A model generated the notes under the pieces. That model searched no databases. It had not been told where the DNA came from and saw only the letters and a program-made list of their open reading frames with translations. Positions 53,929-64,000 of a stretch of 64,000 nt of DNA are shown here, one piece after another (the stretch's first letter is position 1; each line of letters begins with the position of its first letter). Both the position numbers and the translations under genes were made by a program. Source of the DNA: Adineta vaga (Eukaryota > Rotifera). The stretch spans positions 6,696,001 through 6,760,000 of the forward strand of contig CP075493.1 in NCBI GenBank assembly GCA_021613535.1, written 5' to 3'.

Positions 53929-55698
53929 CTATTGACGATAAGCAAGAGTTTTATGATGAATTTTTACACCTTTATATTGATGATTTGAATATGGTTCATG
54001 TTTTTCACGAATTAAGGTAAAATTATCAATCACTTTTCCATCCTTGAAGAGAGACAGAGAGAAAAAAAAACACATTTTCGTCGTGATACTGTTTAAGATT
54101 CAACGAGTGAGCTTACTTGATCATCGGAAACTTGTTCGATATACAAATGCGTTTGATTGATAATTTTCATTCGAGAATAACCATAATCATCCGAACGAAA
54201 GGCAGAATATATCTGTGTTTCATTCAGAAATGGATTATGTTTCGAAAAACAACCTGCTGAACCAGTTATAAGATGCGTTGGAGCACCTGGATTTTTATAT
54301 GGTTCAGACAATGAACCATTGTATACTGTCCAATTATAAATTGGCCAAAGTCTTCAAACAAAAACAGATATTCAAATCGAATTTTCTCTTGTTTGTCTTT
54401 TTAATACCTTTCATATGAATGTTCGTGTGCCCAAAGTTCTAAATCGACTCCATAATCATAGAACAATTTTTCCAATCCATATGTATGAATATATGGTAAA
54501 CCTGAACGTGGTCGACTATCATAAAATGTACAATCATCTTGATTAGCATTCGAACAATACATTGGTTGATGACCCATCGTTATAATCCATGGATATTTTG
54601 TTCGATTTTCCGATGCAGTTGCCCAAATTAAATCTTGTTCTAGCCAACGATATTGATTGACGATTTGTGCAAAACCATATTCCCACCAAAAATAAACTTC
54701 CGTAGAAAAACTTATAATATGTGCTAATCCAAAATTGTAACTATACCAAAGGTTTTCTCCATCACCATTCGCTGGCATGGTAAAACGAGCTTTATAATTG
54801 GAAAAATTACTAAAGACAAGAAAAAAGAAGTAATCTGCGGGGAATCGATGGCAAAATTCGATATTTACTAAGCTCGTTCATGATTTCCAGGACAGACCAT
54901 ATAAGGTACATAGGTAGCAATCTCTTGAATTTCATTCATAAATTGATCACCAACTCGACTCTATCACAGAATAATGAAAGAAAGATTTAAATTTTTCCAA
55001 GAAGTATCTCGAATTTTACTCACTTGATCAGCGTCCATATCTAAGGAATGAGAAACATCGGGGGAAACATTGGAATTTTTAGAATATGTATTGACACTTA
55101 CCATAAGCAAAATCTCCAACATGTAAAATCGCATCATAATAATCCATTTGTGCTTCACGTTGGAGACGTGCTAAACTCTGAGCATTAATCACTCCTAAAT
55201 CTCCATAAACGGCAAACGATTTTCGATCTTCATTTGGAATTGTTCGAAAAGAATACTTTCCACTCCAACCAAACGGACTACCCACATGATAAACTAAATA
55301 TCTCTTTCTTCGAAATCATTTTAATAAATTGACAATTTCTTACTATAAGTGGTATTCATCGTTAAATTCTTTAATACTGCTCTGTACATATATAAAACTC
55401 GATGTGCACTGCCACTATCGATAAATTTTGATACTGTTGCATTTTGTATTAAATTGAACTTATCATTCCATAAACTATATTCTACATAACTTCCATTTGC
55501 ATAGATTTGTGTACTCCAAGTGACAGCCATTTGATTAACAACATCTTTATTACAAAAAGAAACAATACTTATAAATTTAATTTATTCAAATACAAAAGAA
55601 AAACCTGTATAAGATAAATGAATTTGTTCTGGTTGATAATTATCTCCTTTTGAATTTCGTATATAGAAGAATATTAGTATCACAGTTAAATACCACAT
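53929..55698 (-). CDS. ACP7: Secreted purple acid phosphatase (ACP7/PAPL type)
   Basis: It is a binuclear metallophosphatase of the secretory pathway. ATG 55698 opens a signal peptide (WYLTVILIFFYIRNSKG), followed by PEQIHLSYTD and the fibronectin-like N-domain (QMAVTWSTQIYANGSYVEYS). The catalytic domain has all metal motifs in order: VYGDLGV, LHVGDFAYDMDADQ, CPGNHE, MGHQPMYCSN and LWAHEHSYERYRLWPIYNW. Family-specific matches include NFSNYKARFTMP, HIISFSTEVYFW, WIITMGHQP, THLITGSAGC and, across the last intron, EQVSDDQDGKVIDNF. Several N-glycosylation sites. Seven or eight introns. In vertebrate relatives the third block reads GHRP; here Arg is Gln, a position outside the metal ligands. Length is normal at about 440 residues. 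Confidence 0.95.
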
Positions 55699-56117
55699 AT
55701 TATTTTCTAAAAAACACAATCAAATTCAGCATTTGACATAGGAGGAAAGAAAACTCAATGTCAGGTGTCGTGCATTTACAAGAAATGATAAGGTTATTGA
55801 CATATTATATTTTTATTTGTTTGAAGAGAAAAACATTCATATTCAAAAGATTAATCAAGAAGAATGAAAGCTTTTCAGCACAAATGATTTTTTTGCATCA
55901 CACTCACAATCATCAACGAAAATAATCAAGCACATTGTAAATACCTGAATCGTCTTTCGATTCTTGTCTAATTCAATCTAGAATATTCAAAATTGTTTAC
56001 GCTTTTTGAAATATCACAATGTTTAATTGTTTATTTTTCTATTCTACATATAATACAAAGAAAAACAAGACCTATCTATATCACATTGAACAAAAAAACG
56101 AAGAAATAATGAAAGTT
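55699..56117. other. Intergenic, no gene seen
   Basis: This is the spacer between the ADAR-like stop and the ACP7 start, both on the minus strand. It is AT-rich and no exon was found. Confidence 0.45.
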
Positions 56118-58750
56118 TTAATTATTTCGAATAATCGGTAAAATATTCGATGAATATTTAAATTGTTCTAAATGAATTTTTTCCGATGACCAATAACCAA
56201 AATTTGCCTGTTCAAGAAATGTTGTCATCAGTTGTTTTTGTTGAAAATATTCTTTATTTAAATGTTTTAATTGATTATAAGTCATATGAACATTACATGG
56301 ATGGCACATTTTTAAACATAATTGTTTAAATTCACTAAGAAATGCTGCTTTAGATATAACACTTACATCACTAGAATAAATGATTTTGATTATTAAGTTT
56401 TGTTCTCATATTAGTTTTCATATATTTACCCAGAATTAGGGCGACCAGTTGATGCATTAATCAATTCACCGGTATAAGCAGATGACCATGAATAACTTAA
56501 TTGATGATCGAGTTCGTCAGATGAAATGACTGCATTTTTTGCTCGACCTATAAAGATTAATTCGTAATTAATATCAATGAATAGAACTAAATCATCATAC
56601 CAAGTTGAGGATGATGAACATGAAGTGTTGATGACGCTCTATTTAAACGACAACAATAGGCAGAGATGTATGTTGTTGTTTAAAACCGCTCACTATATTC
56701 ATAGAAAGGAAAATGATCGTATTAATCATTTAGGATAACTAAAATTTACTATGTGTAATCGAAGAGATTTTAATTGGTTCAATTAATGTAGAAAGCAGTG
56801 CACCTTGTATTCCTAAAACATTCCATTTGAGAATTTTATCACTACATGACATCATTCCAAATTGTTGTCGATGAGTAGCAACCATTGTTTCTATTCCTTC
56901 AACATATTTGTATCTTAATTGACCTTGTTCATTACTCTCGTAAATTGGTGCATGTGCTGACATTTTTAATTGAACCTATAAATCATCAATTCAAACAGAG
57001 TAAACAATAAATTTTACTCTTACAGAATCATATGCATTCAGATAGTTATTTGCATCAAGTGGAAGATATTCTCTGGCATCACCATTGGGCGCATCAGATA
57101 GAACTAAATGAATTGAAATACTATTACGTAAATGTAATCGTCCTGCATGAGGATCAACAAAGATATTTCCAATAAATGATGAGCCATGCGCAAGTTGATG
57201 AAGTTCATCGTAGAAATATCTAGAGGAAAAAAAGAGAAGAGTATGTTTATGATAATTATTTCTTTTTTCAATATCACTTACTGCAATAAAGCTCGTCTTG
57301 CCATGGATAATGCATGACAATCAAGTAATGCACAACCATCATCATCAATATCATCTGGTGATGCACATCGACTACCGACACCAAATGCAACGACTTTTCC
57401 CAAATCATTTCGACCTAGAAAATTCTGATCGAAAATTGAAATTTTTATTAATAGATAGAACAAACTTTTTTTAACAATAAATGCAGCATAGAATCGATGT
57501 TTTAATGTTTGAAAAATTGGTGAAGTATTTTTATCTCGATGATATTTAATAAAATCAGCAACTAATTGACAATGTTGATCGAATAAAGATGAAGACGATG
57601 GTATTATTTCATTTGACTTCAAAGATTTAATTCATTGAAATTCTTCTCGGAAAAGTTCTTTTCGAATATATATTTACTTCAACTTTCGAAGTTCGATTCG
57701 ATAAGACCATCATTGCTCGATCAGCAGCTTTTGATTTAGCTTCAAATGCTGTTGAACCATGTGCTGTAGCAATAATTGTTTTATCCAAACCAAAATGAAC
57801 TTTTGCAAAATGACTAAACAAAATTTATATGTAGTTTCCAAAAGATTTATTTAAAACTATACCGTTTCTCTGGAGCTAAATTCGTATGTTCATCTATATG
57901 CATCAAAATATCAGCAACTACGGAAAACTGTTTACAATAATCAGCTAGACGTTTAATTGCAGTTAAACGTGATGATGAATTGATTTTATTCAATTTGTTT
58001 ACTTGACGATCATTATCACCGATGATTTGTTGTTGAATTTCAGCATTCGTACCTTGATGAAACTTTTCTAGCTATTATATTCTAGAAATGTTTATCGAGA
58101 TACCTTTTGATTTGAGTAAATCATCGTTTCTATTTAAGAAAAACGGACTTATATTATAGAAAAACAGATCTTTCTTACTGTCCGAAAGCAATTAATTTTT
58201 GTGCATAATCATCAATAAGTTCGTCACTTAGACAATATGGATGATATGTATCCGATTTATCGATCATGGTATGACCATGACGATCAATTAATATTTGATG
58301 ATTTTGTCCTTATAAAAAAAAAGGAAGAGATTATCTTTATGAATGATTTGAAATGAATAACTACCAAGAAATTGTGGATTGAGTTGTTCTTCATTAATAT
58401 CGAGTAAGCAAGCCATTGCATGTCGTGCAGCTGCTGCTCTAGCATCTTTTTTATTTTTTGCTAAACCTTTTGGAAAATTCACATTATCGACTAAATATGT
58501 GAAGTGAATAACTCCATCAAATTCTATAACTTCTATTCACTCTACTTGAAACATAATTGGCATAACTATAATTCGATGTTGTTTCATTAAAAACAATTTT
58601 TTTCTTAAATTTCGCACAAAATTGTCCTAAAATATTCGATGCTAATTTTCGTCCTGTAAACAGATCATAAACAAGTCGATGCATATATCCATAACGATCA
58701 TCAATTTGTTCATCGAAGTCTGATGAATTACTCGTTGTACAATCTGCCAT
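56118..58750 (-). CDS. ADAR-family protein with degenerate deaminase site (ADAD-like)
   Basis: It is a double-stranded-RNA-binding protein, probably not an active editor. ATG 58750 starts a first dsRNA-binding domain ([19 protein letters not shown], then [10 protein letters not shown] and [20 protein letters not shown]). A second dsRBD-like segment follows ([31 protein letters not shown]), then the A_deamin domain: [82 protein letters not shown] and [20 protein letters not shown]. Active ADARs have HAE and PCG at the first two sites; here they are HAL and PNG, so the proton-shuttle Glu and one zinc Cys are lost while the Cys of SCSDK stays. Loss of catalytic residues is the hallmark of ADAD1/2. 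A 22-bp GT-AG gap in dsRBD1 is discussed among the findings. Confidence 0.85.
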
Positions 58751-58985
58751 AATTGATAAAAAGTTGTAATTCTTATCATATCGATATCAATATATATTCT
58801 GGCATGGTTTTCTTTTGAACCAATCATGTGAAGGAAAAAACGATGAGCGACATCAATTTAAAGGAAACATGAAATTCTTTGTTTTTTAAACAACCACTCG
58901 AATTCAATAAGAGATATTCGAATATTTCTTTGTTTTAAACAGAAAACACATTCACTAGTTTAGTCATCTTTCTCCTCTCAACAAA
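58751..58985. promoter_or_regulatory. Short divergent promoter region, ADAR-like gene and CHAF1A
   Basis: Only 235 bp lie between the two start codons, which point away from each other, so both promoters must overlap here. The CHAF1A side is pyrimidine-rich (TCTTTCTCCTCTC just before its ATG). No TATA element is obvious. Confidence 0.55.
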
Positions 58986-61496
58986 ATGGAATCGGATGAT
59001 CAGTCGATGAACACATCTCAAGATGATTGTATAGTTCTGGCATTATCTCCAATACGTTCTGCTCCATCATCAGGAACTGAAGGTGTTACACAGAAAACAC
59101 CAAAAATCAGATTATCCAAAGCCGAACTTGTAAGTGAAATTAAAGTTATGAACAACTTTTCAAATAACACGTTTAGCAAATTTGTTTTTTTAGACTCAAC
59201 GAAAATCGGAACGAGATGCTAAAAAAGCAGAAGAAGAAGCAGCAAGAGCTGAGAAAAAACGTCTTCAAGAAGAAAGTAAATTTTTCTAATATGATTTATT
59301 TCCCCCAAAAAGTTGAACGTCCGTTTCTTTTTCAGTAAGAGCTAAGAAAGCTGAAGAAATTCGATTGGAAAAGGCACGAAAAGCAGAAGAACTTCTACAA
59401 GAAAAAGCTCGCCGAGCAGAAGAGAAAGCTCGAAAAGCTGAAGAACTCCAACAAGAAAAGGCACGAAAAGCAGAAGAACTTCTCCAGGAAAAGGCCGGAA
59501 AGCTGAAGAACTTCTACAAGAAAAAACGCGAAAAGCTGAAGAAAAAGCACGAAGAGATGCAGAAAATGCGTAAGTTTTCATTTTTATAGAAGTAATTGTA
59601 TCTTTATTTCTGTGTTGTATTTTTAGAAGTAAAAAAGCAGAAATAATGCAAAAGAAAGAGCAAAAACAAGCAGCTGCACAAAAACAAATGGTCAATACAA
59701 TGAATAAATATTTTAAACCAATTGATAAATCTGCACAAGTATGAATGTATTCATAGTCGTTAATTTAATTCTTATTTTCACGAAGAAGACGAAAAGATTT
59801 TGAAAGAAACGTTCTCATATAGTATCAATAAAATTTTTCGAATGATTTAGAAAGATGGACAAGCATCAACAACGAATAATAACAATGTCAATCAACATTG
59901 TACAGATGAGTTCGATCAAATCGTTTCGAAACAAGTTTGTTTTTACATACATCTACTTTTTTCATTCTAATCTATTCTTTTATTAATCGAATAGGATGTT
60001 AGTTTTATATCGGATATGCTTGATAGTTTAAACTCAATGAAACGAATTGATGTTGAAAACTATACACGTCCACGTTTGAACAGGTTTCTAGTTTGATAAT
60101 TATTTAAGAATCAAAATTTTAATCTTATATTTCTTCATCTAGTGATTCGAGCAGTTGTCCTGTATTTACAACATCAACAACTACCATGGACAATTCATAT
60201 GTGCTAAAAACTCGATATATTCATTTTCCAGAGAAATATTTTAATCGTCCACCTTATTATGGAACGTTGAAGAAATCTTCTGCTGCCAATGTGAATCCAT
60301 TACAACCAACTTCTTCAATTGATAATGTATGTTTTTTTTTTCATACGAATGAATCAATGAAACAATTTACAAGATCGACTTTTTCTTGTTGATATTTATT
60401 AGATTGATTATACAGTGGACTCGGAAAGTGAATGGGAAGAGCCATGTAAAGATGGTGAAGAACTTCGTTCCGATGCTGAAGATTTAAGTGATGCAGAAAT
60501 AATGGATAGCGATAGTGATACGGATTCATTTATTGTACCGCATGGGCATTTATCAGACGATGAGTTAAATGAAGATGAACAACAACAAGTAAAAAAAATA
60601 AAAATGATAAATCCTAATATTTCTTCGATATTTCATATATTGAATTTGTTTTAGTCGACATTGACAAAGCAAGCTCGTGAAGCAGCTAAATCGCATGTAT
60701 GGGATAAGAAAGTTGCACGTCTTAATCAACAACGAGAATTAAAACCTATATTTGGTTGTATTTACGATCCAACACTAGATGAGAAAGTCAAATTTGAATT
60801 ATCAAATTATCTTCATCAATTTCAAGTAATATTTATGAAACAAAAGAGTTCAATTTTTTTATTTTCCTATTTTTGTAGAGGATACTTGTACCTAAAGAAA
60901 TCTGTCAAAAAGTAGAACAAGAAGATAAAGATCAAGAGATCAATGAGGAATCTGCTCCAAATGGAGAAAAACAAAAACGAGTATCAAAAAAGAAATCGAC
61001 AGCTTCGAAAAAAGGTAACTATAATTGCATTTAAAAAAGTCGAACAAAGTTTAGACATTCATTTCTCTATGTAGGTGTATCTGCTGAACAACAACAACAA
61101 CAACAACAACAAACATTGATCATTCCTTCCGCTGTTACACCAACAGCTAAACGTATAAGTTCAGTTTCAATTCTAGTCGAAAGTGCATCACCATCAAAAC
61201 GTCGTAAAATGAATTCCAACGAAAATTGTTCAATCATGGATGATACCGATGTTGTAATGGGTAATTTAATTTTAATCTTCCCATTCATTTTCTTCATATA
61301 ACTAAATTGGTTTTTGCTGTTTCTAGTTGATACAGAAGCAATCAATAGTAATAAAACGAATGTTTTAGAAGATGCTAGTAATGTTACAGAAATCAAATCA
61401 TCTCCATTAACAATTATTTCCAATGATGATGTTAAACTTGATAGTACACCTATATGTACATTGCTTATACCTAAACGAAAGCAACCACCTGTATAG
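58986..61496 (+). CDS. CHAF1A: Chromatin assembly factor 1 large subunit (CAF-1 p150), with a frame break in the KER region
   Basis: It deposits H3-H4 behind replication forks with PCNA. ATG 58986 gives an acidic N-terminus, then the KER coiled coil (units like EKARKAEELLQEKARRAEE). A PIP-like NTMNKYFKP follows, then a segment with SFISDMLDSLN, HFPEKYFNRPPYYGTLKK, and the acidic ED domain. The ED domain reads YTVDSESEWEEPCKDGEE then SDTDSFIVPHGHLSDDELNE, near-diagnostic for p150 (DSDEEWEEEEPGE...FFVPHGYLSEDE in animals). The C-terminal part has ELKPIFGCIYDP, a basic Lys/Gln stretch with a poly-Gln run, and ends IPKRKQPPV. About ten short introns. Near 59493-59500 one KER repeat lacks a base compared with its sister units; both frames stay open, but only the shifted frame fits the next exon (phase 2, SKKAEIMQKKEQ). 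Confidence 0.88.
61087..61113 (+). repeat. CAA repeat encoding poly-Gln in CHAF1A
   Basis: An in-frame run of CAA codons gives eight Gln in the CHAF1A C-terminal region. Such runs are common sites of length polymorphism. Confidence 0.85.
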
Positions 61497-62085
61497 GCTT
61501 TCTAATTCTAGTTCAAATCTGACATTGATGTCATGTTCATCTGTAGTTGTACATACGTTTGATTGTAAAAGTTAAATCTCTATATATTATTATTATTTTT
61601 TCTATATTTGATAAAAAAAAAGTTAAACATTGGATATAATTGATCTGTTTCTTGTGATTTCATATAACATAGTTCATACATTTCTCTCCCACTCTCTCTT
61701 CTTCTTCTTCTTCTTTCTCTTGTTCCCATAGAAAACAGTTTTTTATATTTCTCTTTTGATAAAGAAGAGAAAAATGAACAAAGATATATATATATTTCTA
61801 TATGTGAAGTTTATTGTTAAGAATAAAGCAAAACAAGAAAACAATGATAGAAAATTGTTTGTTCAACGACAGAAAAAAAGAAATTATTGACATTATATGA
61901 ATGAAAGAGAGAAAGAAGACGACCTTTTACTTTGTCAAGTAGATTAAGGACATGAAACCAGAAGAAAACGACGCGTCGATCATCCTCCTTGAAGAAATAA
62001 TACTCACGATTTTGATATTCGTATCATTATTCCTGTCTTGTGTCACCTTCGTTATCAATAATGATGAAGCAATCAAATTAAATGA
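61497..62085. other. Intergenic, no gene seen
   Basis: This is the 3' flank of CHAF1A and upstream region of the lamin-tail gene. It contains a CTT microsatellite near 61697-61716 and AT-rich words. A non-coding first exon for the next gene may lie here. Confidence 0.45.
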
Positions 62086-62664
62086 ATGCAACGCTTGAAT
62101 AGTTTGGTCGTCGTATCATTTCATTTCTCTTTTCATCCTGTGGTTTGTGCTTTAAACAGACAATTACATTTAAATCATACGATGACAAGAACGACGATCA
62201 CGTCTGTCAAACATGATAACCATGATGATCTTGTACATACCAAAACTTTATTCCGACGACATTCAAAAGGTCCAATTATGTTCAATGGTTGTTCACCATC
62301 GGGTGATGTGATTATTATTGAAAATATTAGTCCGAAAAAACATTATGATTTAGCTGGCTGGTATATTGAACGACAAACAGAAAATTATCCCATGCTTCGA
62401 TATATAATTAAAAATCAATTTCTTCTTCCACCATTAACAACTGTTGAACTATGGTCGAGTATCGCAACACCAGTTCCTAATCCACCTGAAACTCAAGAAC
62501 AACAACAGCAACAACAACAATCATTTGTTAGTGTAAAAACAAAAATTTTAACATGGAATAAAGCACGACAATGGAGTGTTACGCGATTATATGATCATAC
62601 AGGACGTGAACGAGCTATATTCTCACATCGAACATTGTCATTATCAGATAAGGAAAACGAATAG
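62086..62664 (+). CDS. Lamin-tail-domain (LTD) protein without a rod
   Basis: An immunoglobulin-fold LTD covers most of the protein: GPIMFNGCSPSGDVIIIENI, HYDLAGWYIERQTENYPMLR, FLLPPLTTVELWSSIATPVP and, after a Gln-rich insert, KTKILTWNKARQWSVTRLYD with GRERAIFSHR. This follows the lamin pattern (N-terminal strand, LxGWxIxR, F.L.P...V.xW, NxWG-type strand, G.E.A). No coiled-coil rod precedes it, so it is not a full lamin; LTD-only proteins such as LMNTD relatives exist. The 62086 ATG gives a hydrophobic unrelated N-terminus. A splice acceptor (TTTAAACAG, ending near 62159) allows a start at ATG 62181 (MTRTTITSVKH) instead, which I consider equally likely. It carries Arg/Lys-rich N- and acidic C-termini. 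Confidence 0.75.
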   Translation: MQRLNSLVVVSFHFSFHPVVCALNRQLHLNHTMTRTTITSVKHDNHDDLVHTKTLFRRHSKGPIMFNGCSPSGDVIIIENISPKKHYDLAGWYIERQTENYPMLRYIIKNQFLLPPLTTVELWSSIATPVPNPPETQEQQQQQQQSFVSVKTKILTWNKARQWSVTRLYDHTGRERAIFSHRTLSLSDKENE

Positions 62665-63255
62665 TTATAATAAAATGCAAATATTTGTAAAGATAACCTT
62701 GAGACAATGTCAAAATAACATCGATTATTTACAGCAAATTTTTAAGCTTTTTGCTACTTGACAAGAGAAAAATATATCACATTAAGTGATGAGAAAATAT
62801 TCGGTGAGTAATCGATACATATCTAATAGGAAATTATTTTCAATCTTAGATCATATTAAGTTGAAGAATAGTTCTTCGTTTCTTTTCGTTGTCGCTTCAT
62901 TCAAAACTCATAATACATATTTTAACAGATCATAATATAATGAAATAGACTATTCATAGTGTTTATGGTAAACAATAATAATTTTATTTAATTTTATGCC
63001 GATATCGTAAAGGTCGATTACTATGTGTATACATATTTTCTAGTTCGAACTAACCTTGTATATGAGAAAAAAACAATCAACAAATTGGTTGAAAATAGAC
63101 AAACTAAATGGAACGATTGTAGTGAATTTCATATATCAAATAGGATTGCTTAGCTTTTGAATGAATATAAACAAAATATATCATTCAAACTCCAAAGAGC
63201 ATATTGTTTAGTCTTTAATCGTTGAATTAAATACACGTGTAATATATAGTCTTAT
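62665..63255. other. Convergent 3' region, no gene seen
   Basis: The lamin-tail gene and the PA28-like gene end towards each other here. The AT-rich spacer shows no exon. Confidence 0.45.
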
Positions 63256-63855
63256 TTAAACATAATTATTCACATGTCGTCGATGAAATGTTTGTCTTTC
63301 AATGAGATGTTTATTTTTCATTAATAAATTACATATACGTAGAATTGAAGATTTCATTTCAATGAGCATTAATTTCAAATTTCGATGTAATTGATCGTCA
63401 AGATTTGAAACTAAATGATAATTATCATCTAATTTCGGTCGTTTAAATAATTCTTTATTTGCTAGAGCACGTTGTTCACGATATTCAACAATTTGTCCCA
63501 TACGGATAATACAATTTGCTTTCATCGATGCGATATCATCAAGTATTTCATTTTGTACAACAATACGAAAATCATCACTTTCACTATACGATGGAATTTC
63601 TAATTCAAGCCACAAGGTTAAATGTTCAACTATTTCAATAAAATCTCGTAAATACTTTTGAACTGATTGAATAAGTTCGTTCAAATGTTTCGAATCATTC
63701 TGATTGGAAGATTCATCAGTTGAGAAAATTTCACTTTTAAGAAAATTCTCGATTTCATAAGCACGTTCAACAAGATTTGAAAGAGATTTTTCTGCTTGTT
63801 GTTTGATAGATTCATGTAGTTCGATAAATATATGTTTATGTTTCTCAATATCCAT
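63256..63855 (-). CDS. PSME3: Proteasome activator PA28/REG (PSME3-like)
   Basis: It forms a heptameric cap on the 20S proteasome and promotes ATP-independent peptide breakdown, in the nucleus for the gamma type. A single exon of 199 codons runs from ATG 63855. It is all-helical, with an N-terminal helix (HKHIFIELHESIKQQAEKSL), a charged loop (STDESSNQNDSKH), and the conserved PA28 core LTLWLELEIPSYSESDDFRI. VVQNEILDDIASMKANCIIR, YREQRALANKEL and LDDQLHRNLKLMLIEMKSSI follow, the last corresponding to the activation/C-terminal helices. PA28 gamma is the ancestral animal form, so PSME3-like is the likeliest label. It is shorter than the vertebrate gamma subunit (254 residues), mainly through the insert loop. 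The C-terminus HRRHVNNYV is not the usual one. Confidence 0.82.
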   Translation of the reverse strand: MDIEKHKHIFIELHESIKQQAEKSLSNLVERAYEIENFLKSEIFSTDESSNQNDSKHLNELIQSVQKYLRDFIEIVEHLTLWLELEIPSYSESDDFRIVVQNEILDDIASMKANCIIRMGQIVEYREQRALANKELFKRPKLDDNYHLVSNLDDQLHRNLKLMLIEMKSSILRICNLLMKNKHLIERQTFHRRHVNNYV

Positions 63856-64000
63856 GTAAATTTATTTTTTTTTATTTAATCTTTCTCTTTTTACAATATG
63901 AACAGAAGAACAAACAGAAGAAATGGTTACTATTGTTTATAGAATATCGAAATGTACCGCCAAATTTCATTGTATTATTTCAGGTATTTGATTTTCAAAA

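Noticed and set aside
59342-59695. Minus-strand frame rich in Phe/Leu/Ser that looks membrane-like
   Set aside because: It is the antisense of the Lys/Glu-rich CHAF1A KER exons.

Overview
The window looks like nuclear DNA of a small invertebrate, most probably a bdelloid rotifer. It is strongly AT-rich. Genes are dense and cut by many very short GT-AG introns, mostly 40-100 bp. Almost every recognisable product is an ordinary metazoan protein (class IA PI3K, COPS5, TAF5, SLC35C1, GEMIN2, AUH, NUP50, Rab GDI, MAP3K2/3, syndecan, TMEM198, CHAF1A and others). The rotifer assignment is inferred from gene structure and protein character; no diagnostic marker was seen. I saw no rRNA, tRNA, CRISPR array or transposon.

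Layout. 1-9.4 kb, minus strand: a TPR secretory protein running off the left edge, an ADP-ribosylglycohydrolase, a NUP42-like nucleoporin and a class IA PI3K catalytic subunit. 9.5-15.1 kb, minus: SLC35C1, COPS5 and TAF5, which with PI3K form a tight same-strand series. 15.8-22.7 kb, plus: MGST1, a VWA3A-like gene and PXMP4. 22.7-25.6 kb: a gene-poor gap. 25.6-27.4 kb, plus: an aminergic GPCR. 27.7-31.7 kb, minus: an unrecognised proline-rich disordered protein. 32.6-39.0 kb, minus: SLC25A19, AUH, GEMIN2 and NUP50 in tandem, read from NUP50 down. 39.5-41.4 kb, plus: Rab GDI. 42.2-55.7 kb, minus: MAP3K2/3, an unrecognised type I membrane protein, TMEM198, a RING1/2-like short protein, syndecan and ACP7-type purple acid phosphatase. 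56.1-58.8 kb, minus: a degenerate ADAR/ADAD-like protein, divergent from CHAF1A (plus, 59.0-61.5 kb). 62.1-63.9 kb: a lamin-tail-domain protein and a PA28/PSME3-like proteasome activator.

The most notable points are these. Same-strand genes lie very close together, for example 47 bp between the GEMIN2 stop and the AUH start, and several start codons directly follow a 3' splice acceptor, which suggests operons resolved by spliced-leader trans-splicing. The ADAR family member has lost its catalytic Glu and one zinc Cys. Conserved genes carry isolated one-base frame breaks in TAF5, VWA3A, CHAF1A and perhaps syndecan, so either the assembly has small indels or some copies are decaying. There is also a 22-bp GT-AG interruption in the ADAR-like gene.

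CDS coordinates run from start codon to stop codon and include introns. Exon junctions were worked out by eye from reading frame and GT-AG sites, so those stated are predictions.
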